DNA of 64,000 bases from Streptococcus suis (lineage in GTDB: Bacteria; Bacillota; Bacilli; Lactobacillales; Streptococcaceae): the NCBI RefSeq assembly GCF_024509525.1, contig NZ_JAMWEM010000007.1:49461-113460 (forward strand). The letters are read 5' to 3'. Position 1 is the stretch's first letter. Every line of letters starts with the position of its first letter. This document shows, piece by piece, positions 55,786 to 64,000 of this stretch. The translations under genes were made by a program, and so were the position numbers. Below the pieces are notes generated by a model that was not told the DNA's origin, searched no databases, and saw nothing but the letters and a program-made list of their open reading frames with translations.

Positions 55786-56100
55786 TTAAGCGTTGATAGC
55801 GTTGATAACAACTTTTGTGTAAGGTTGACGGTGACCTTGTTTGCGGTGGCTACCTTTTTTAGGTTTGTACTTGAAGGTAACAACTTTTTTCTGTTTACCT
55901 TGTTTTTCAACAGTACCAACAACAGTAGCGCCTGCTACAAGTGGAGTACCCACAACAATTTTCTCACCACCAACAAGAACTACTTCTTCGAAAGTAACTT
56001 CTTGACCTGCTTCAACGTTCAATTTTTCAACGTAGATAGCTTGACCGACTTCAACTTTAACTTGTTTGCCGCCAGTTTTAATGATTGCGTATGTGCTCAT
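55786..56100 (-). CDS. rplU: 50S ribosomal protein L21
   Basis: 104 aa from the ATG at 56098-56100 with an AGGAGGTG site. [20 protein letters not shown] and [17 protein letters not shown] mark L21. Precedes rpmA and carries an autoregulatory-type leader. Confidence 0.97.
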   Translation of the reverse strand: MSTYAIIKTGGKQVKVEVGQAIYVEKLNVEAGQEVTFEEVVLVGGEKIVVGTPLVAGATVVGTVEKQGKQKKVVTFKYKPKKGSHRKQGHRQPYTKVVINAINA

Positions 56101-56112
56101 TATGCACCTCCT

Positions 56113-56330
56113 ATGATTTTTGGGCCTTGCCCGAATTTGATGTGAAGACTCGCCTAGTACCGTGGGACGAACCACTTTATCTTGCTCAATAAAAATTAAA
56201 TTCAGACTAGGCGACGCAGACGTAGGTAGAACTTAGGTTCACCAAGTTAAGTCAACGACGTTTGAGCTTAATTTTTGCAGAGCAACGGCATTCGTGCGGT
56301 TGCACAGGATGTGTGCATAGTCAACAGTCC
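56113..56330 (-). promoter_or_regulatory. L21 leader (ribosomal protein leader RNA)
   Basis: The 5' untranslated region of rplU is long and rich in pairing (for example CTTGGTGAACC, GCGTCGCCTAGTCTG pairing with ACTAGGCGA). Position and length fit the known Firmicute L21 leader, which lets L21 control its own mRNA. Boundaries are approximate. Confidence 0.7.
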
Positions 56331-56331
56331 T

Positions 56332-56359
56332 ATTATAACAAAAACACCTGCAAATGCAA
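56332..56359 (-). promoter_or_regulatory. Promoter of rplU-rpmA
   Basis: Minus strand TTGCAT (56354-56359), 16 bases, TATAAT (56332-56337). Confidence 0.75.
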
Positions 56360-56378
56360 GTCTTTTGTATCACTTTTC

Positions 56379-57707
56379 TTACATTTCGAAAACTTCGCTC
56401 TCCTGCTTGTTTGGTAAGAACAGAGAGAGGACGATTCCGACAAGAGCTGGTAATAACCACGCTAATGATTGTCCAGCCAATGGCAGAGCTGAGATGATTT
56501 TTGAAACAACAGTCCAGTTGAATTGTCCTGCTAACACTTCTACCAACGACAAAGCTGTCACTACTCCCACAGTTAATTGCATACCATAAGTGGAAAGCGG
56601 TACGAATTTGTTAACAATAGTAATCAAGACAATACAGATAGTAATTGGATAAAGAATCAAAAGAACTGGAATAGAGAAGGCAATAATCTTACTCAAACCA
56701 AGATTAGCAATCCCAAAACCAATCAAAGTAAAGATAGTCGCATATACTTTGTAGCTAAAACGTGGGAAACGCTCAGCGAAAAATTCACCTGAAGAAACAA
56801 TCAAACCAGCCGTTGTCGTAAAGCAAGTAACGATTACCATCGCAGCCAAGAATATCTGTGCACTTGTTCCAAAAATAGCTTGAGTTACTTGAGATAAAAC
56901 GTAAACGCCTTTGTGGATTTCCTTAGATGCCAATACATCAGGTGGAACTGGGAAATGATTTCCAAGAAATGCCAAACCGACATATAGTGCTGAAAAAGCC
57001 AAGGCTACAACAAAACCAACAGACCTGATGGTTGAAACGTATTCTTTCTTGCTGGAGAAACCAAGTTGTTTTAAGGTGTTGACTGCTACGACACTAAAGG
57101 CAATTGAGGCAAGGGCATCAAGGGTGTTGTATCCTTCAATAAATCCTGTACCAAATGCCTGTCCAGCTGAGTAAGCATCGGCTGCAGGAAGTGGATTTGT
57201 AAAACCATATTTAACAATACCTAGCACCACTAAAATAACAATTAAAATGGCAAAAACAGGGGTTAAAATACGTCCGATACTGTTTAAGATTTGAGACGGA
57301 TTAAGGGCAATCAAATAGGCTGCCACAAAGTAAAGGGCTGTAAAACCAAACAACCAGAGACCAAGATTCGCATCGCCCAACAATGGTGCAATACCAATTT
57401 CAAAGGAAGTTGTAGCCGTACGCGGAATGGCAAAGAAAGGACCAATCGCCAAATACAAGGCAACAAGATAAATCGTTGCAAAAGTCGGTGAAATCTTTCG
57501 AGAAATCTCATGCACATATCCTTTTGGATTCAATGTTCCGACAATCAAAGCAACGACAGCAATACCGACACCCGATACGACAAATCCTAAAATAGCTGGC
57601 CAGAAATTCTCACCAGACAAGACACCAAGTGCAGGTGGGAAAATCAAGTTTCCTGCACCAAAAAACATACCGAACAGAAGTAATCCTGTTAGGGCTCCTT
57701 TTTTCAT
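56379..57707 (-). CDS. brnQ: Branched-chain amino acid transporter BrnQ (LIVCS family)
   Basis: 442 aa, twelve membrane helices. The N-terminus GLLLFGMFFGAGNLIFPPALG and LIVSSGEFFAERFPRFSYKVY are typical for BrnQ Na+/H+-coupled uptake of Leu, Ile and Val. A single gene ending close to the rplU promoter. Confidence 0.93.
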   Translation of the reverse strand: MKKGALTGLLLFGMFFGAGNLIFPPALGVLSGENFWPAILGFVVSGVGIAVVALIVGTLNPKGYVHEISRKISPTFATIYLVALYLAIGPFFAIPRTATTSFEIGIAPLLGDANLGLWLFGFTALYFVAAYLIALNPSQILNSIGRILTPVFAILIVILVVLGIVKYGFTNPLPAADAYSAGQAFGTGFIEGYNTLDALASIAFSVVAVNTLKQLGFSSKKEYVSTIRSVGFVVALAFSALYVGLAFLGNHFPVPPDVLASKEIHKGVYVLSQVTQAIFGTSAQIFLAAMVIVTCFTTTAGLIVSSGEFFAERFPRFSYKVYATIFTLIGFGIANLGLSKIIAFSIPVLLILYPITICIVLITIVNKFVPLSTYGMQLTVGVVTALSLVEVLAGQFNWTVVSKIISALPLAGQSLAWLLPALVGIVLSLFLPNKQESEVFEM

Positions 57708-57740
57708 AATAACTCCTTAAAAATATTATTCTCATTACTG

Positions 57741-58034
57741 TTACTCATCCATAAATTCATTGATTGAGACAGCTTTACCATTTTTATCAAGCCCGACAGT
57801 GACCGGATAATAATCCTTTCCATCCTTGAGGATAGCTTTGGCTATACGCTTATTCCCATCCGAAAAATAAACTGGAATACGTTCATTATCAATCGTAAGA
57901 TAGCAATAAATATCTGCATGAGTTGCTCTACTGCCACCTTTTTTGATATAAAAGTGAGATAGGACACCTTGCTTACTATCAACGACTGGATGCTGGACAA
58001 AATAAGCATGAGCTGAAGAAGTCCATCCAGAAAG
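57741..58034 (-). pseudogene. 5'-truncated gene remnant after thiI
   Basis: The minus strand is open for 97 codons with no ATG, GTG or TTG start near its beginning, and a TGA at 58035-58037. It reads GWTSSAHAYFVQHPVVDSK..HFYIKKGGSRATHADIYCYLTIDNERIPVYF..KDGKDYYPVTVGLDKNGKAVSINEFMDE, a plausible globular C-terminal part. I do not recognise the family. It lies 7 bases beyond the thiI stop. Confidence 0.5.
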
Positions 58035-58043
58035 TCATACATC

Positions 58044-59261
58044 CTATAACAACTCCTCAATCAGGCTACCGACCTCGTCTTGCACTTCTTCTTTTGGAGT
58101 AATTTCTGTTACAATAATCCCTGCCACAGCTCGTTCCACCAAGCCTTCTACATCCATGCGGGCTTCGTACTGCTCGACATTTTTGATTTTAGGGTTAGTT
58201 TTTGGACGGTCTGGTGCAAAAATCGTACAGCAGTCCTCAAATGGTTGAATGGAAATATCAAAGGTATCAATTTTTTGAGCAATATCAATGATTTCCAACT
58301 TGTCCATGGTAACGACTGGACGGATAACAGGTGTATTTGTCACCGCATTGATAGCCTGCATGGATTCCAAGGTCTGACTTGCCACTTGTCCTAGACTTTC
58401 ACCATTGATAATAACCATGGCACCACGCTCTTCCCGTACTCGGTCTGTAATTCGCATCATGAAGCGACGTGTCAAGGTCATCAAATAAGCTTCAGGTGCC
58501 TTTTCCTTGATTTCTTCCTGAATTTCTGTAAACGGCACTTCGATAAAGGTGATATTACCACCAAAGGCAGTCAATTTACGCGTCAAATCATGGGCCTTTT
58601 TAAGTGCACCCGGGCTAGTATAAGGAGGACTTGCAAAGTGCAGAGCTTCGATTTCAACCCCACGTTTCAGTGCTAAATAGCCCGCAACAGGCGAATCAAT
58701 ACCACCTGATAGCATCAGCGTACCCTTGCCAGATGTTCCAACTGGAAGACCGCCTGCCCCCTTGATTTCTTCATGGGAAATATAAGCTGCATCAGGTCGA
58801 ATTTCCACTCGCAAGGTAATATCTGGTGACTTCATCTGTACCTGTACATTTGGAATGGCTGTGAAAACAGCATCTCCAAGGACTTGGTTGAGGTCGCGAC
58901 TGTCCAATTCAAAACTGTGGTCGCTACGACGCGCCGCAATCTTGAAGGTCATCCCTTCCTTGTAAATGGACTGCATAATCTCCACAACTGCCTCTTTCAA
59001 GGCTGGAACTGACTTTTCAATCTTATAAGACGGTGCGAAATTCTGGATCCCAAAAATCTTCTTCAAAGAAGCTGAAACGTCCTGATAATCCGCCCCGTTC
59101 AAATAGACATGACCACGGTCACGGTCAAAATAAACGGTCACTTCTGGGTAAACAGAAAGGACATGCTTGATATTATTGCGGAGTTTGTTAACAAACCGCA
59201 TCTTGTTTTTCCCTTTGGTTGACAATTCGCCATAGCGAATCATAATTTCTGAATAGTTCAT
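58044..59261 (-). CDS. thiI: tRNA 4-thiouridine synthetase ThiI
   Basis: 405 aa. N-terminal THUMP region ([24 protein letters not shown]) and PP-loop [20 protein letters not shown] near residues 183-202. The C-terminal rhodanese domain of E. coli ThiI is missing, as usual in Firmicutes, where the dedicated cysteine desulfurase next to it delivers sulfur. Starts 1 base after that gene. Confidence 0.95.
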   Translation of the reverse strand: MNYSEIMIRYGELSTKGKNKMRFVNKLRNNIKHVLSVYPEVTVYFDRDRGHVYLNGADYQDVSASLKKIFGIQNFAPSYKIEKSVPALKEAVVEIMQSIYKEGMTFKIAARRSDHSFELDSRDLNQVLGDAVFTAIPNVQVQMKSPDITLRVEIRPDAAYISHEEIKGAGGLPVGTSGKGTLMLSGGIDSPVAGYLALKRGVEIEALHFASPPYTSPGALKKAHDLTRKLTAFGGNITFIEVPFTEIQEEIKEKAPEAYLMTLTRRFMMRITDRVREERGAMVIINGESLGQVASQTLESMQAINAVTNTPVIRPVVTMDKLEIIDIAQKIDTFDISIQPFEDCCTIFAPDRPKTNPKIKNVEQYEARMDVEGLVERAVAGIIVTEITPKEEVQDEVGSLIEELL

Positions 59262-59262
59262 A

Positions 59263-60405
59263 CTACCTTACTTTCTGTGTATTCTGATAAATTTGTTTGA
59301 AAATCGTGAGGAATTGTTCGATTTGCCCCATATCATTATCATCGTCTAAACTGATACGGACGGCAGTTTGAGCCAACTTCTGCGGAACACCCATAGCAAT
59401 CAGTGTTCCAGCTGGTTTTCCAGCCTTGGACGAGCAGGCTGAGGTGGTCGAAATGTAAATCTGGTGGTCTTCAAAGGCATGGACAATGACCTCGCCACGA
59501 ATATTCTTAATCCCGAAAGTCACAATGCTTGGCACAAAGTCCTCTAGCCCAGAAAAGACTGTCACATCAGCATATTTGCCCAATTCATCCACCAGTATCT
59601 GCTTCATGGCTACAAGTCGCTTCTGACTGTCTGTCGCCTTGTCTAGGGTCAAGCGGAGCGCTTTAGCAGTTGCTGCGATACCTGCCACATTTTCCGTTGT
59701 TGAGCGTTTGTCGCCTTCCTGTCCTCCTCCTGTCAATAGCGGAGCGATTTTCTTGCCAGCTTTGACATAGACGAAACCTACACCTCTGACAGAGTGGAAT
59801 TTGTGACCTGAAAAACTGGCAAAATCAACTCGGTCTGTTAGATACCGTTCCGTTGGCACCTTGCCGATTGCCTGCACAGCATCCACGTGGAAGGAGATGG
59901 TTGGCTTATCAGCTAAGAGCTGGGAGATTTCCTGAATGGGCTGAATAGCACCAATTTCATTGTTGACGGCCATGATAGAAACCAGTGTGGTATCTGGACG
60001 AATCAAGCTTTCTAAGGCTGAAACATCCACAAAACCTTGGGCATTGACCGGAGCCAAATCCACCTCAAAGCCTTGTGTTTTGAGCCAAAGTGCTGACTCT
60101 TTTACGGCCGGGTGTTCAATAGCTGAGACGATGATGTGCTTTCCCAGATGTGCCTTCTCAAATGCGACACCTTTAATGACCCAGTTGTCCCCTTCTGTAC
60201 CGCCTGATGTGAAAAAGATTTCCTTGCTATCCTTGCCTAGCAACTCTGCAATTTGCTTGCGAGATGCCTCTAAAATACGGGTTGCCTGACTGCCTAGGTT
60301 ATGGAGACTGGATGGGTTGCCCCAAATTTTTGTCGCCACTTCCGTATAGGTCTTGAGAACTTCTGGATAGACCTGAGTCGTGGCTGCATTGTCAAAATAA
60401 ATCAT
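59263..60405 (-). CDS. Cysteine desulfurase (NifS/IscS-like, ThiI partner)
   Basis: 380 aa PLP enzyme. N-terminal [20 protein letters not shown] lysine in [15 protein letters not shown], and catalytic Cys in [15 protein letters not shown]. Next to thiI, so it probably supplies persulfide sulfur for tRNA s4U (NifZ-type role). Confidence 0.94.
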   Translation of the reverse strand: MIYFDNAATTQVYPEVLKTYTEVATKIWGNPSSLHNLGSQATRILEASRKQIAELLGKDSKEIFFTSGGTEGDNWVIKGVAFEKAHLGKHIIVSAIEHPAVKESALWLKTQGFEVDLAPVNAQGFVDVSALESLIRPDTTLVSIMAVNNEIGAIQPIQEISQLLADKPTISFHVDAVQAIGKVPTERYLTDRVDFASFSGHKFHSVRGVGFVYVKAGKKIAPLLTGGGQEGDKRSTTENVAGIAATAKALRLTLDKATDSQKRLVAMKQILVDELGKYADVTVFSGLEDFVPSIVTFGIKNIRGEVIVHAFEDHQIYISTTSACSSKAGKPAGTLIAMGVPQKLAQTAVRISLDDDNDMGQIEQFLTIFKQIYQNTQKVR

Positions 60406-60518
60406 TTTTTCATTCCTTTGCTTACAATAGTCCTATTTTATCACGTTTTGACACCTTTCGCCAATCTTTAAGATATTTTTAAGTCCAACTTATTATACTC
60501 CCTTGAAGTGGAGGCAAC

Positions 60519-61001
60519 ATGAAAAAAATAGATCCTAACAATCAACAAATGACACAAAATACTAACACACGAACGTTGCAAAGAAGCAGCCAAAAAACAA
60601 CTGGTACTACAAAGACTAATAAAGTAAAGAAACACCTGACGTCTTTCCAAAAAATTACTGCTACGATAGCCTCTATCTTGGGGATTATCACTGCAACGAT
60701 TACCATCTATACCTTTAGTTCTTCAAAGTCAAATACCACAAATGAAAATACAACCTCAACAACTGTTATTATCTACCAAGAGGCAAATAATAATACGAGT
60801 CAGACAAGTACAACCGAAGTGACTAACAACGATTCAAATTTAAATGCAGCTACTTCAAATACAACCGATGCTGGTATGAATAGCCGAGTCTCTAGTTCAT
60901 CAAGCACTTCTGCTTCTGACGACACTACAAGTAGCACATCCACAATTGTCAGTACAGACGATACAACCTACACCAGTAGTACTCCAGATGACAAAGAATA
61001 A
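60519..61001 (+). CDS. Ser/Thr-rich membrane-anchored protein (DUF6556-like)
   Basis: 160 aa. A basic, Asn/Thr-rich N-terminus (1-43), one membrane segment (about 44-68, ITATIASILGIITATITIYTF) and a long low-complexity Ser/Thr/Asp/Asn-rich tail (about 70-160). No LPXTG motif. The N-in anchor and exposed Ser/Thr tail suggest a surface protein. The KKHLTSFQKITATIASIL part is like DUF6556. The start has a GGAGG site. Confidence 0.75.
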   Translation: MKKIDPNNQQMTQNTNTRTLQRSSQKTTGTTKTNKVKKHLTSFQKITATIASILGIITATITIYTFSSSKSNTTNENTTSTTVIIYQEANNNTSQTSTTEVTNNDSNLNAATSNTTDAGMNSRVSSSSSTSASDDTTSSTSTIVSTDDTTYTSSTPDDKE

Positions 61002-61140
61002 AATCACATACTCGAAACATTTCTAAGAATAAGCCCCCCTTATTCCGATGAGTCATTCGAATCTCTATAGTTGAAAGTCATTGCGACTGTACTTGATTAT
61101 CGGACTATTCATGAGCGAAAAAAATTGAAGAAAATCATGA
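61002..61140. other. Intergenic sequence
   Basis: Only a small AATAAG/CTTATTC hairpin at about 61027-61044 is visible, a possible weak terminator for the Ser/Thr-rich protein. No gene seen. Confidence 0.4.
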
Positions 61141-61149
61141 ACAGCATCC

Positions 61150-61302
61150 TGTCAAGTGAACAATAAAATAATAAAAGATTAGGCGACGACATTGTTCCTC
61201 ATGTCAAGAGGGGCAAGGCCGTTGTTGCGTTCTTGAAAACGTTGGTGATTGTAAAAATAGATGTAAGCATCAATCTCTGAAACTATAAGGGGAGTATATC
61301 AG
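61150..61302 (-). mobile_element. Short IS3-family remnant (second copy)
   Basis: Matches the 34.63-kb end almost base for base through TGTCAAGTGAACAATAAAAT and the codons for DAYIYFYNHQRFQERNNGLAPLDM, then jumps to AAACTATAAGGGGAGTATATCA, the other element end. Nearly all of the element has been deleted. Confidence 0.85.
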
Positions 61303-61417
61303 GATAGTCGAGAGGTTTTTTACATAAAAATAATGTTCATTTTCGAAAACTTTTTATATAGAATAGACAAATAACAGAAGACTAAAAAGAGTGGAAAGAT
61401 TTTGCAAATCAAAAAGG

Positions 61418-61463
61418 AACCTCATCCAAAATCAGTCGGTTGGAAGTGAGGGCTCCCTTCTCA
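61418..61463 (-). terminator. Terminator after the 94-aa hypothetical gene
   Basis: CCTCACTTCC and GGATGAGG pair on the minus strand with a long loop, followed by TTCCTTTTTG. Confidence 0.55.
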
Positions 61464-61470
61464 AAGCAGT

Positions 61471-61755
61471 TTATCTTTTCTTTAGCCGTCCAAATGCCAA
61501 TTCATAGCTCAAATTTGATTTAGCTTCTTGATAAAGAAAGAGAAAACACGCTTCCTCACTATCAAAAGAACGAGTATGAGGATAACTGCTATGTTCAATG
61601 GTCTCATCAACTTTCCATACGCCTTCGTCTTGGTAAACACCCTTCATAAAATATCCGCAATCTCCACCTAATGGAGTTTGATGAATACTAAATCCTGGGC
61701 CCTCATATCGACGAAAACACTTCTCATAAATCCACCAAAACTCTTCTGCTTTCAT
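61471..61755 (-). CDS. Hypothetical protein, 94 aa
   Basis: MKAEEFWWIYEKCFRRYEGPGFSIHQTPLGG... is a small, acidic/aromatic protein with no membrane segment or recognised domain. Small proteins with WW-rich N-termini near IS remnants can be orphan immunity proteins, but nothing here proves that. Own terminator and plausible AGGAGGTAAAAACTA ribosome site before the ATG. Confidence 0.65.
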   Translation of the reverse strand: MKAEEFWWIYEKCFRRYEGPGFSIHQTPLGGDCGYFMKGVYQDEGVWKVDETIEHSSYPHTRSFDSEEACFLFLYQEAKSNLSYELAFGRLKKR

Positions 61756-61794
61756 TAGTTTTTACCTCCTGATTGCAAGCTCATGTTTTCTTCC

Positions 61795-61957
61795 TCGTTT
61801 TCTTATTTTCAGGCTCGGGCTGAAACAGTTCACTGAACTGCTTCGCTCCACTGAACCTTAATTCGCTCTCTTATTTTCAAGCTCATGATAAAAAGGTCCA
61901 CTGGACCTTAATTCGCTCTCTTGTTTTCAAGCTCATGATAAAAAGGTCCACTGGACC
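61795..61957. repeat. Tandem 50-bp palindromic repeat downstream of lepA
   Basis: Two 50-bp units (61858-61907 and 61908-61957) differ at one base and a third, diverged unit lies at about 61795-61857. Each unit contains an ATTCGCTCTCTT...TTTTCAAGCTCATGATAAAA core and ends in a palindrome GGTCCACTGGACC. Confidence 0.85.
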
Positions 61958-61962
61958 TTTTT
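61938..61962 (-). terminator. lepA terminator formed by the last repeat palindrome
   Basis: AAAAAGGTCCA-c-TGGACCTTTTT, perfect 11-bp arms, with A and T runs, touching the lepA stop. Confidence 0.7.
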
Positions 61963-63793
61963 ATTTCTTCTCATCTTCATCCATGCTGAGTACGCTAAGG
62001 AAGGCTTCTTGAGGTACTTCGACGGATCCGATAGCTTTCATACGTTTCTTACCAGCTTTTTGTTTTTCCAAGAGTTTGCGTTTACGAGAAACGTCACCGC
62101 CATAACACTTGGCCAAAACGTTCTTACGAAGGGCCTTGATGTCGCTACGGGCCACGATTTTCTGACCGATAGCTGCCTGGATTGGCACCTCAAACTGCTG
62201 ACGTGGAATGATTTTCTTGAGCTTGTCAACGATAATTTTCCCACGTTCGTAGGCAAATTCCTTGTGGACGATAAAGCTGAGGGCATCGACCTTGTCTCCA
62301 TTGAGGAGAATGTCCATTTTCACCAACTTGGATGAGCGGTATTCCGAAATTTCATAGTCAAAGCTTGCATAGCCACGGGTAGAAGACTTGAGTTTGTCAA
62401 AGAAGTCAAAGACAATCTCAGCCAGTGGAATTTGGTAGATAACATTGACACGGTTATCGTCGATGTAATCCATGGTTACAAAGTCCCCACGCTTACGTTG
62501 AGCCAACTCCATGACTGCACCGACATACTCCTGCGGTACCATGATTTGTGCTTTAACGTAAGGTTCTTCAATGTTGGCAATCTTAGTTGGGTCTGGGAAC
62601 TCTGACGGATTGGCCACATCAATAGACTCTCCGTCTGTCATGTTGACATGGTAAACTACCGATGGAGCTGTCATGATCAGGTCAATGTTAAACTCACGCT
62701 CGATTCGTTCTTGAATAACATCCATGTGCAAGAGGCCTAAGAATCCACAGCGGAAACCAAAGCCGAGGGCCTGCGATGTTTCTGGTTCAAACTGCAAGCT
62801 GGCATCGTTAAGCTGGAGTTTTTCTAAAGCTTCCCGAAGGTCATTGTATTTGTTGGAATCAATTGGATAGATACCTGCAAAGACCATTGGGTTCATCTGC
62901 TTGTAGCCCGCTAGTGGCTCGCTGGCAGGATTTTCAGCCAAGGTCACCGTATCACCGACACGGGTATCTGCAACTGTCTTGATAGAGGCTGCAATGTAAC
63001 CAACATCACCAGTCGCCAAGTAATCACGACCGATGGCTTTTGGTGTGAAAATCCCCACTTCCGTCACATCGAAGGTCTTGCCATTGCTCATCATCTGAAT
63101 AGTATCGCCAGGTTTTACCACACCATTAACGATACGAACTTGCAGGATAACGCCTCGATACGGATCGTAAACCGAGTCAAAAATCAAGGCTTGCAATGGA
63201 GCTTCGACATCACCAGTCGGTGCTGGAACCTTCTCCACGATCTGCTCCAAGATTTCCTCGATACCAATTCCTGCCTTAGCCGATGTCGGTACTGCTTCTG
63301 AGGCATCCAAACCAATCACATCTTCAATTTCCTGACGGACACGTTCTGGGTCTGCTGCTGGTAGGTCAATCTTGTTGATGATTGGTAGGATTTCCAAATC
63401 ATTGTCCAAGGCCAGATAAACGTTAGCCAAGGTCTGTGCTTCAATCCCTTGAGCCGCGTCCACCACCAAAATCGCTCCCTCGCAGGCAGCTAGCGAACGC
63501 GAGACTTCATAGGTAAAGTCCACGTGGCCAGGTGTGTCAATCAAGTGGAAAATGTAGGTTTCCCCATCTTTAGCCTTGTAATTGAGCTGAACAGCGTTCA
63601 ATTTAATGGTAATGCCACGCTCCCGCTCCAAGTCCATGCTGTCGAGCAATTGAGCCTGCATTTCTCGGCTGGAAACTGTTTCAGTTTTCTCAAGAATGCG
63701 ATCAGCCAGAGTTGATTTTCCATGGTCAATATGGGCAATAATGGAGAAGTTACGAATCTTCTCCTGACGTTGTTTCAATTCTTCTAAATTCAT
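61961..63793 (-). CDS. lepA: Elongation factor 4 (LepA)
   Basis: 610 aa translational GTPase. G1 [10 protein letters not shown]2 RGITIK, G3 DTPGHVD, G4 NKID and a C-terminal EF4-specific domain ([56 protein letters not shown]). Promotes back-translocation of ribosomes under stress. Length standard. Confidence 0.98.
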   Translation of the reverse strand: MNLEELKQRQEKIRNFSIIAHIDHGKSTLADRILEKTETVSSREMQAQLLDSMDLERERGITIKLNAVQLNYKAKDGETYIFHLIDTPGHVDFTYEVSRSLAACEGAILVVDAAQGIEAQTLANVYLALDNDLEILPIINKIDLPAADPERVRQEIEDVIGLDASEAVPTSAKAGIGIEEILEQIVEKVPAPTGDVEAPLQALIFDSVYDPYRGVILQVRIVNGVVKPGDTIQMMSNGKTFDVTEVGIFTPKAIGRDYLATGDVGYIAASIKTVADTRVGDTVTLAENPASEPLAGYKQMNPMVFAGIYPIDSNKYNDLREALEKLQLNDASLQFEPETSQALGFGFRCGFLGLLHMDVIQERIEREFNIDLIMTAPSVVYHVNMTDGESIDVANPSEFPDPTKIANIEEPYVKAQIMVPQEYVGAVMELAQRKRGDFVTMDYIDDNRVNVIYQIPLAEIVFDFFDKLKSSTRGYASFDYEISEYRSSKLVKMDILLNGDKVDALSFIVHKEFAYERGKIIVDKLKKIIPRQQFEVPIQAAIGQKIVARSDIKALRKNVLAKCYGGDVSRKRKLLEKQKAGKKRMKAIGSVEVPQEAFLSVLSMDEDEKK

Positions 63794-63883
63794 GTTTCTT
63801 CCTTTTAGGGTATTCTCCTTATTATATCAGAAAGCACCTGAATTATCTAGACAAGAAGATAGAAAAAGAGGCTAAGCTAAATT

Positions 63884-63960
63884 CCCAAAGTAAGTTCTAG
63901 TCTGTCTTAAAAACTGGAAATTAGACTGAGACAAAGAAATAAGGTAGAACTTACTATGGG
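63884..63960. repeat. 77-bp inverted-repeat element upstream of lepA
   Basis: CCCAAAGTAAGTTCTA (63884-63899) and TAGAACTTACTATGGG (63945-63960) match 15 of 16 as reverse complements, with an inner TAGTCT/AGACTGA pairing. No gene. The sequence 63961-64000 continues to the window edge and may belong to a larger element. Confidence 0.65.
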
Positions 63961-64000
63961 ACAAGTTGGTAACTGACAATGAAAAACAAACACTTAACCC

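Noticed and set aside
55741..56145. 134-aa plus-strand frame over rplU
   Set aside because: Phe/Asn-rich antisense shadow of L21.
57842..58060. 72-aa minus-strand frame next to thiI
   Set aside because: The alternative frame here has much better protein-like composition (the start-less remnant), so this one is a shadow.
61795..61957. CRISPR array
   Set aside because: Units are contiguous tandem repeats without unique spacers and no cas genes occur.

Overview
The window reads as a chromosomal segment of a low-GC Firmicute of the genus Streptococcus, most consistent with Streptococcus suis. The evidence is gene content and protein style: duplicated pstB, CpsY-like LysR regulator next to lspA/rluD, DUF1149-DegV-dapB-cca-uup operon, khpA-rpsP, DUF6556-type protein, L27 with a cleavable N-terminal extension. 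The species is an inference; genus-level assignment is much firmer. No rRNA, tRNA, CRISPR array or prophage was recognised. Most genes lie on the minus strand; a plus-strand block runs from about 28.3 to 34.6 kb.

Layout. 1-4.6 kb: phosphate uptake operon pstS-pstC-pstA-pstB1-pstB2-phoU (phoU cut by the window edge). 4.6-7.4 kb: Spx-like protein, UPF0223, inositol-phosphatase-like protein and rRNA methyltransferase RsmF. 7.5-14 kb: glucokinase, then a tightly packed operon DUF1149-degV-dapB-cca-uup-membrane protein. 14-17.7 kb: fructose operon fruR-fruK-fruA with a consensus promoter and a cre-like operator. 17.8-20.1 kb: aminotransferase and rimM-trmD. 20.1-20.5 kb: non-coding cluster of palindromes and a RUP/MITE-like element. 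20.5-24 kb: heterodimeric ABC exporter. 24.1-28.3 kb: khpA-rpsP, a small membrane protein, pyroglutamyl peptidase with DUF969/DUF979 permease-like proteins, and a methyltransferase that may be leaderless. 28.3-34.6 kb (plus): HAD phosphatase, pepT, membrane protein, MarR/DUF1304 pair (minus), ThrE-like exporter pair, cation diffusion facilitator preceded by a MITE.

34.6-44.7 kb is the most accessory part: a decayed IS3-family element, a YjjG-like phosphatase, a PNPOx-like flavoprotein, a DUF438/DUF1858 pair resembling iron-centre repair/hemerythrin proteins, a very AT-rich superfamily 1 helicase with a C-terminal Vsr-like nuclease domain, a DUF2130 coiled-coil putative nuclease, a small membrane protein and an IS110-family transposase. 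44.7-50.9 kb: pyrimidine genes pyrR-pyrB-carA-carB under a PyrR attenuator, with a long structured insertion between carA and carB. 51-56.3 kb: membrane protein, PhnA/YjdM, rluD, lspA, cpsY-like regulator, Nudix hydrolase, rplU-rpmA with an L21 leader. 56.4-64 kb: brnQ, a truncated gene remnant, thiI and its cysteine desulfurase, a Ser/Thr-rich membrane-anchored protein, a second IS3 remnant, an orphan small protein, and lepA followed by tandem palindromic repeats.

The best candidate for an under-described system is the small-membrane-protein/DUF2130/helicase-nuclease cluster at 38.8-43.1 kb: two predicted nucleases and a helicase, co-directional, next to an IS110 element and sharply different in base composition from neighbours. 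Its function is not shown by the sequence; an anti-phage or DNA-repair role is only a hypothesis.
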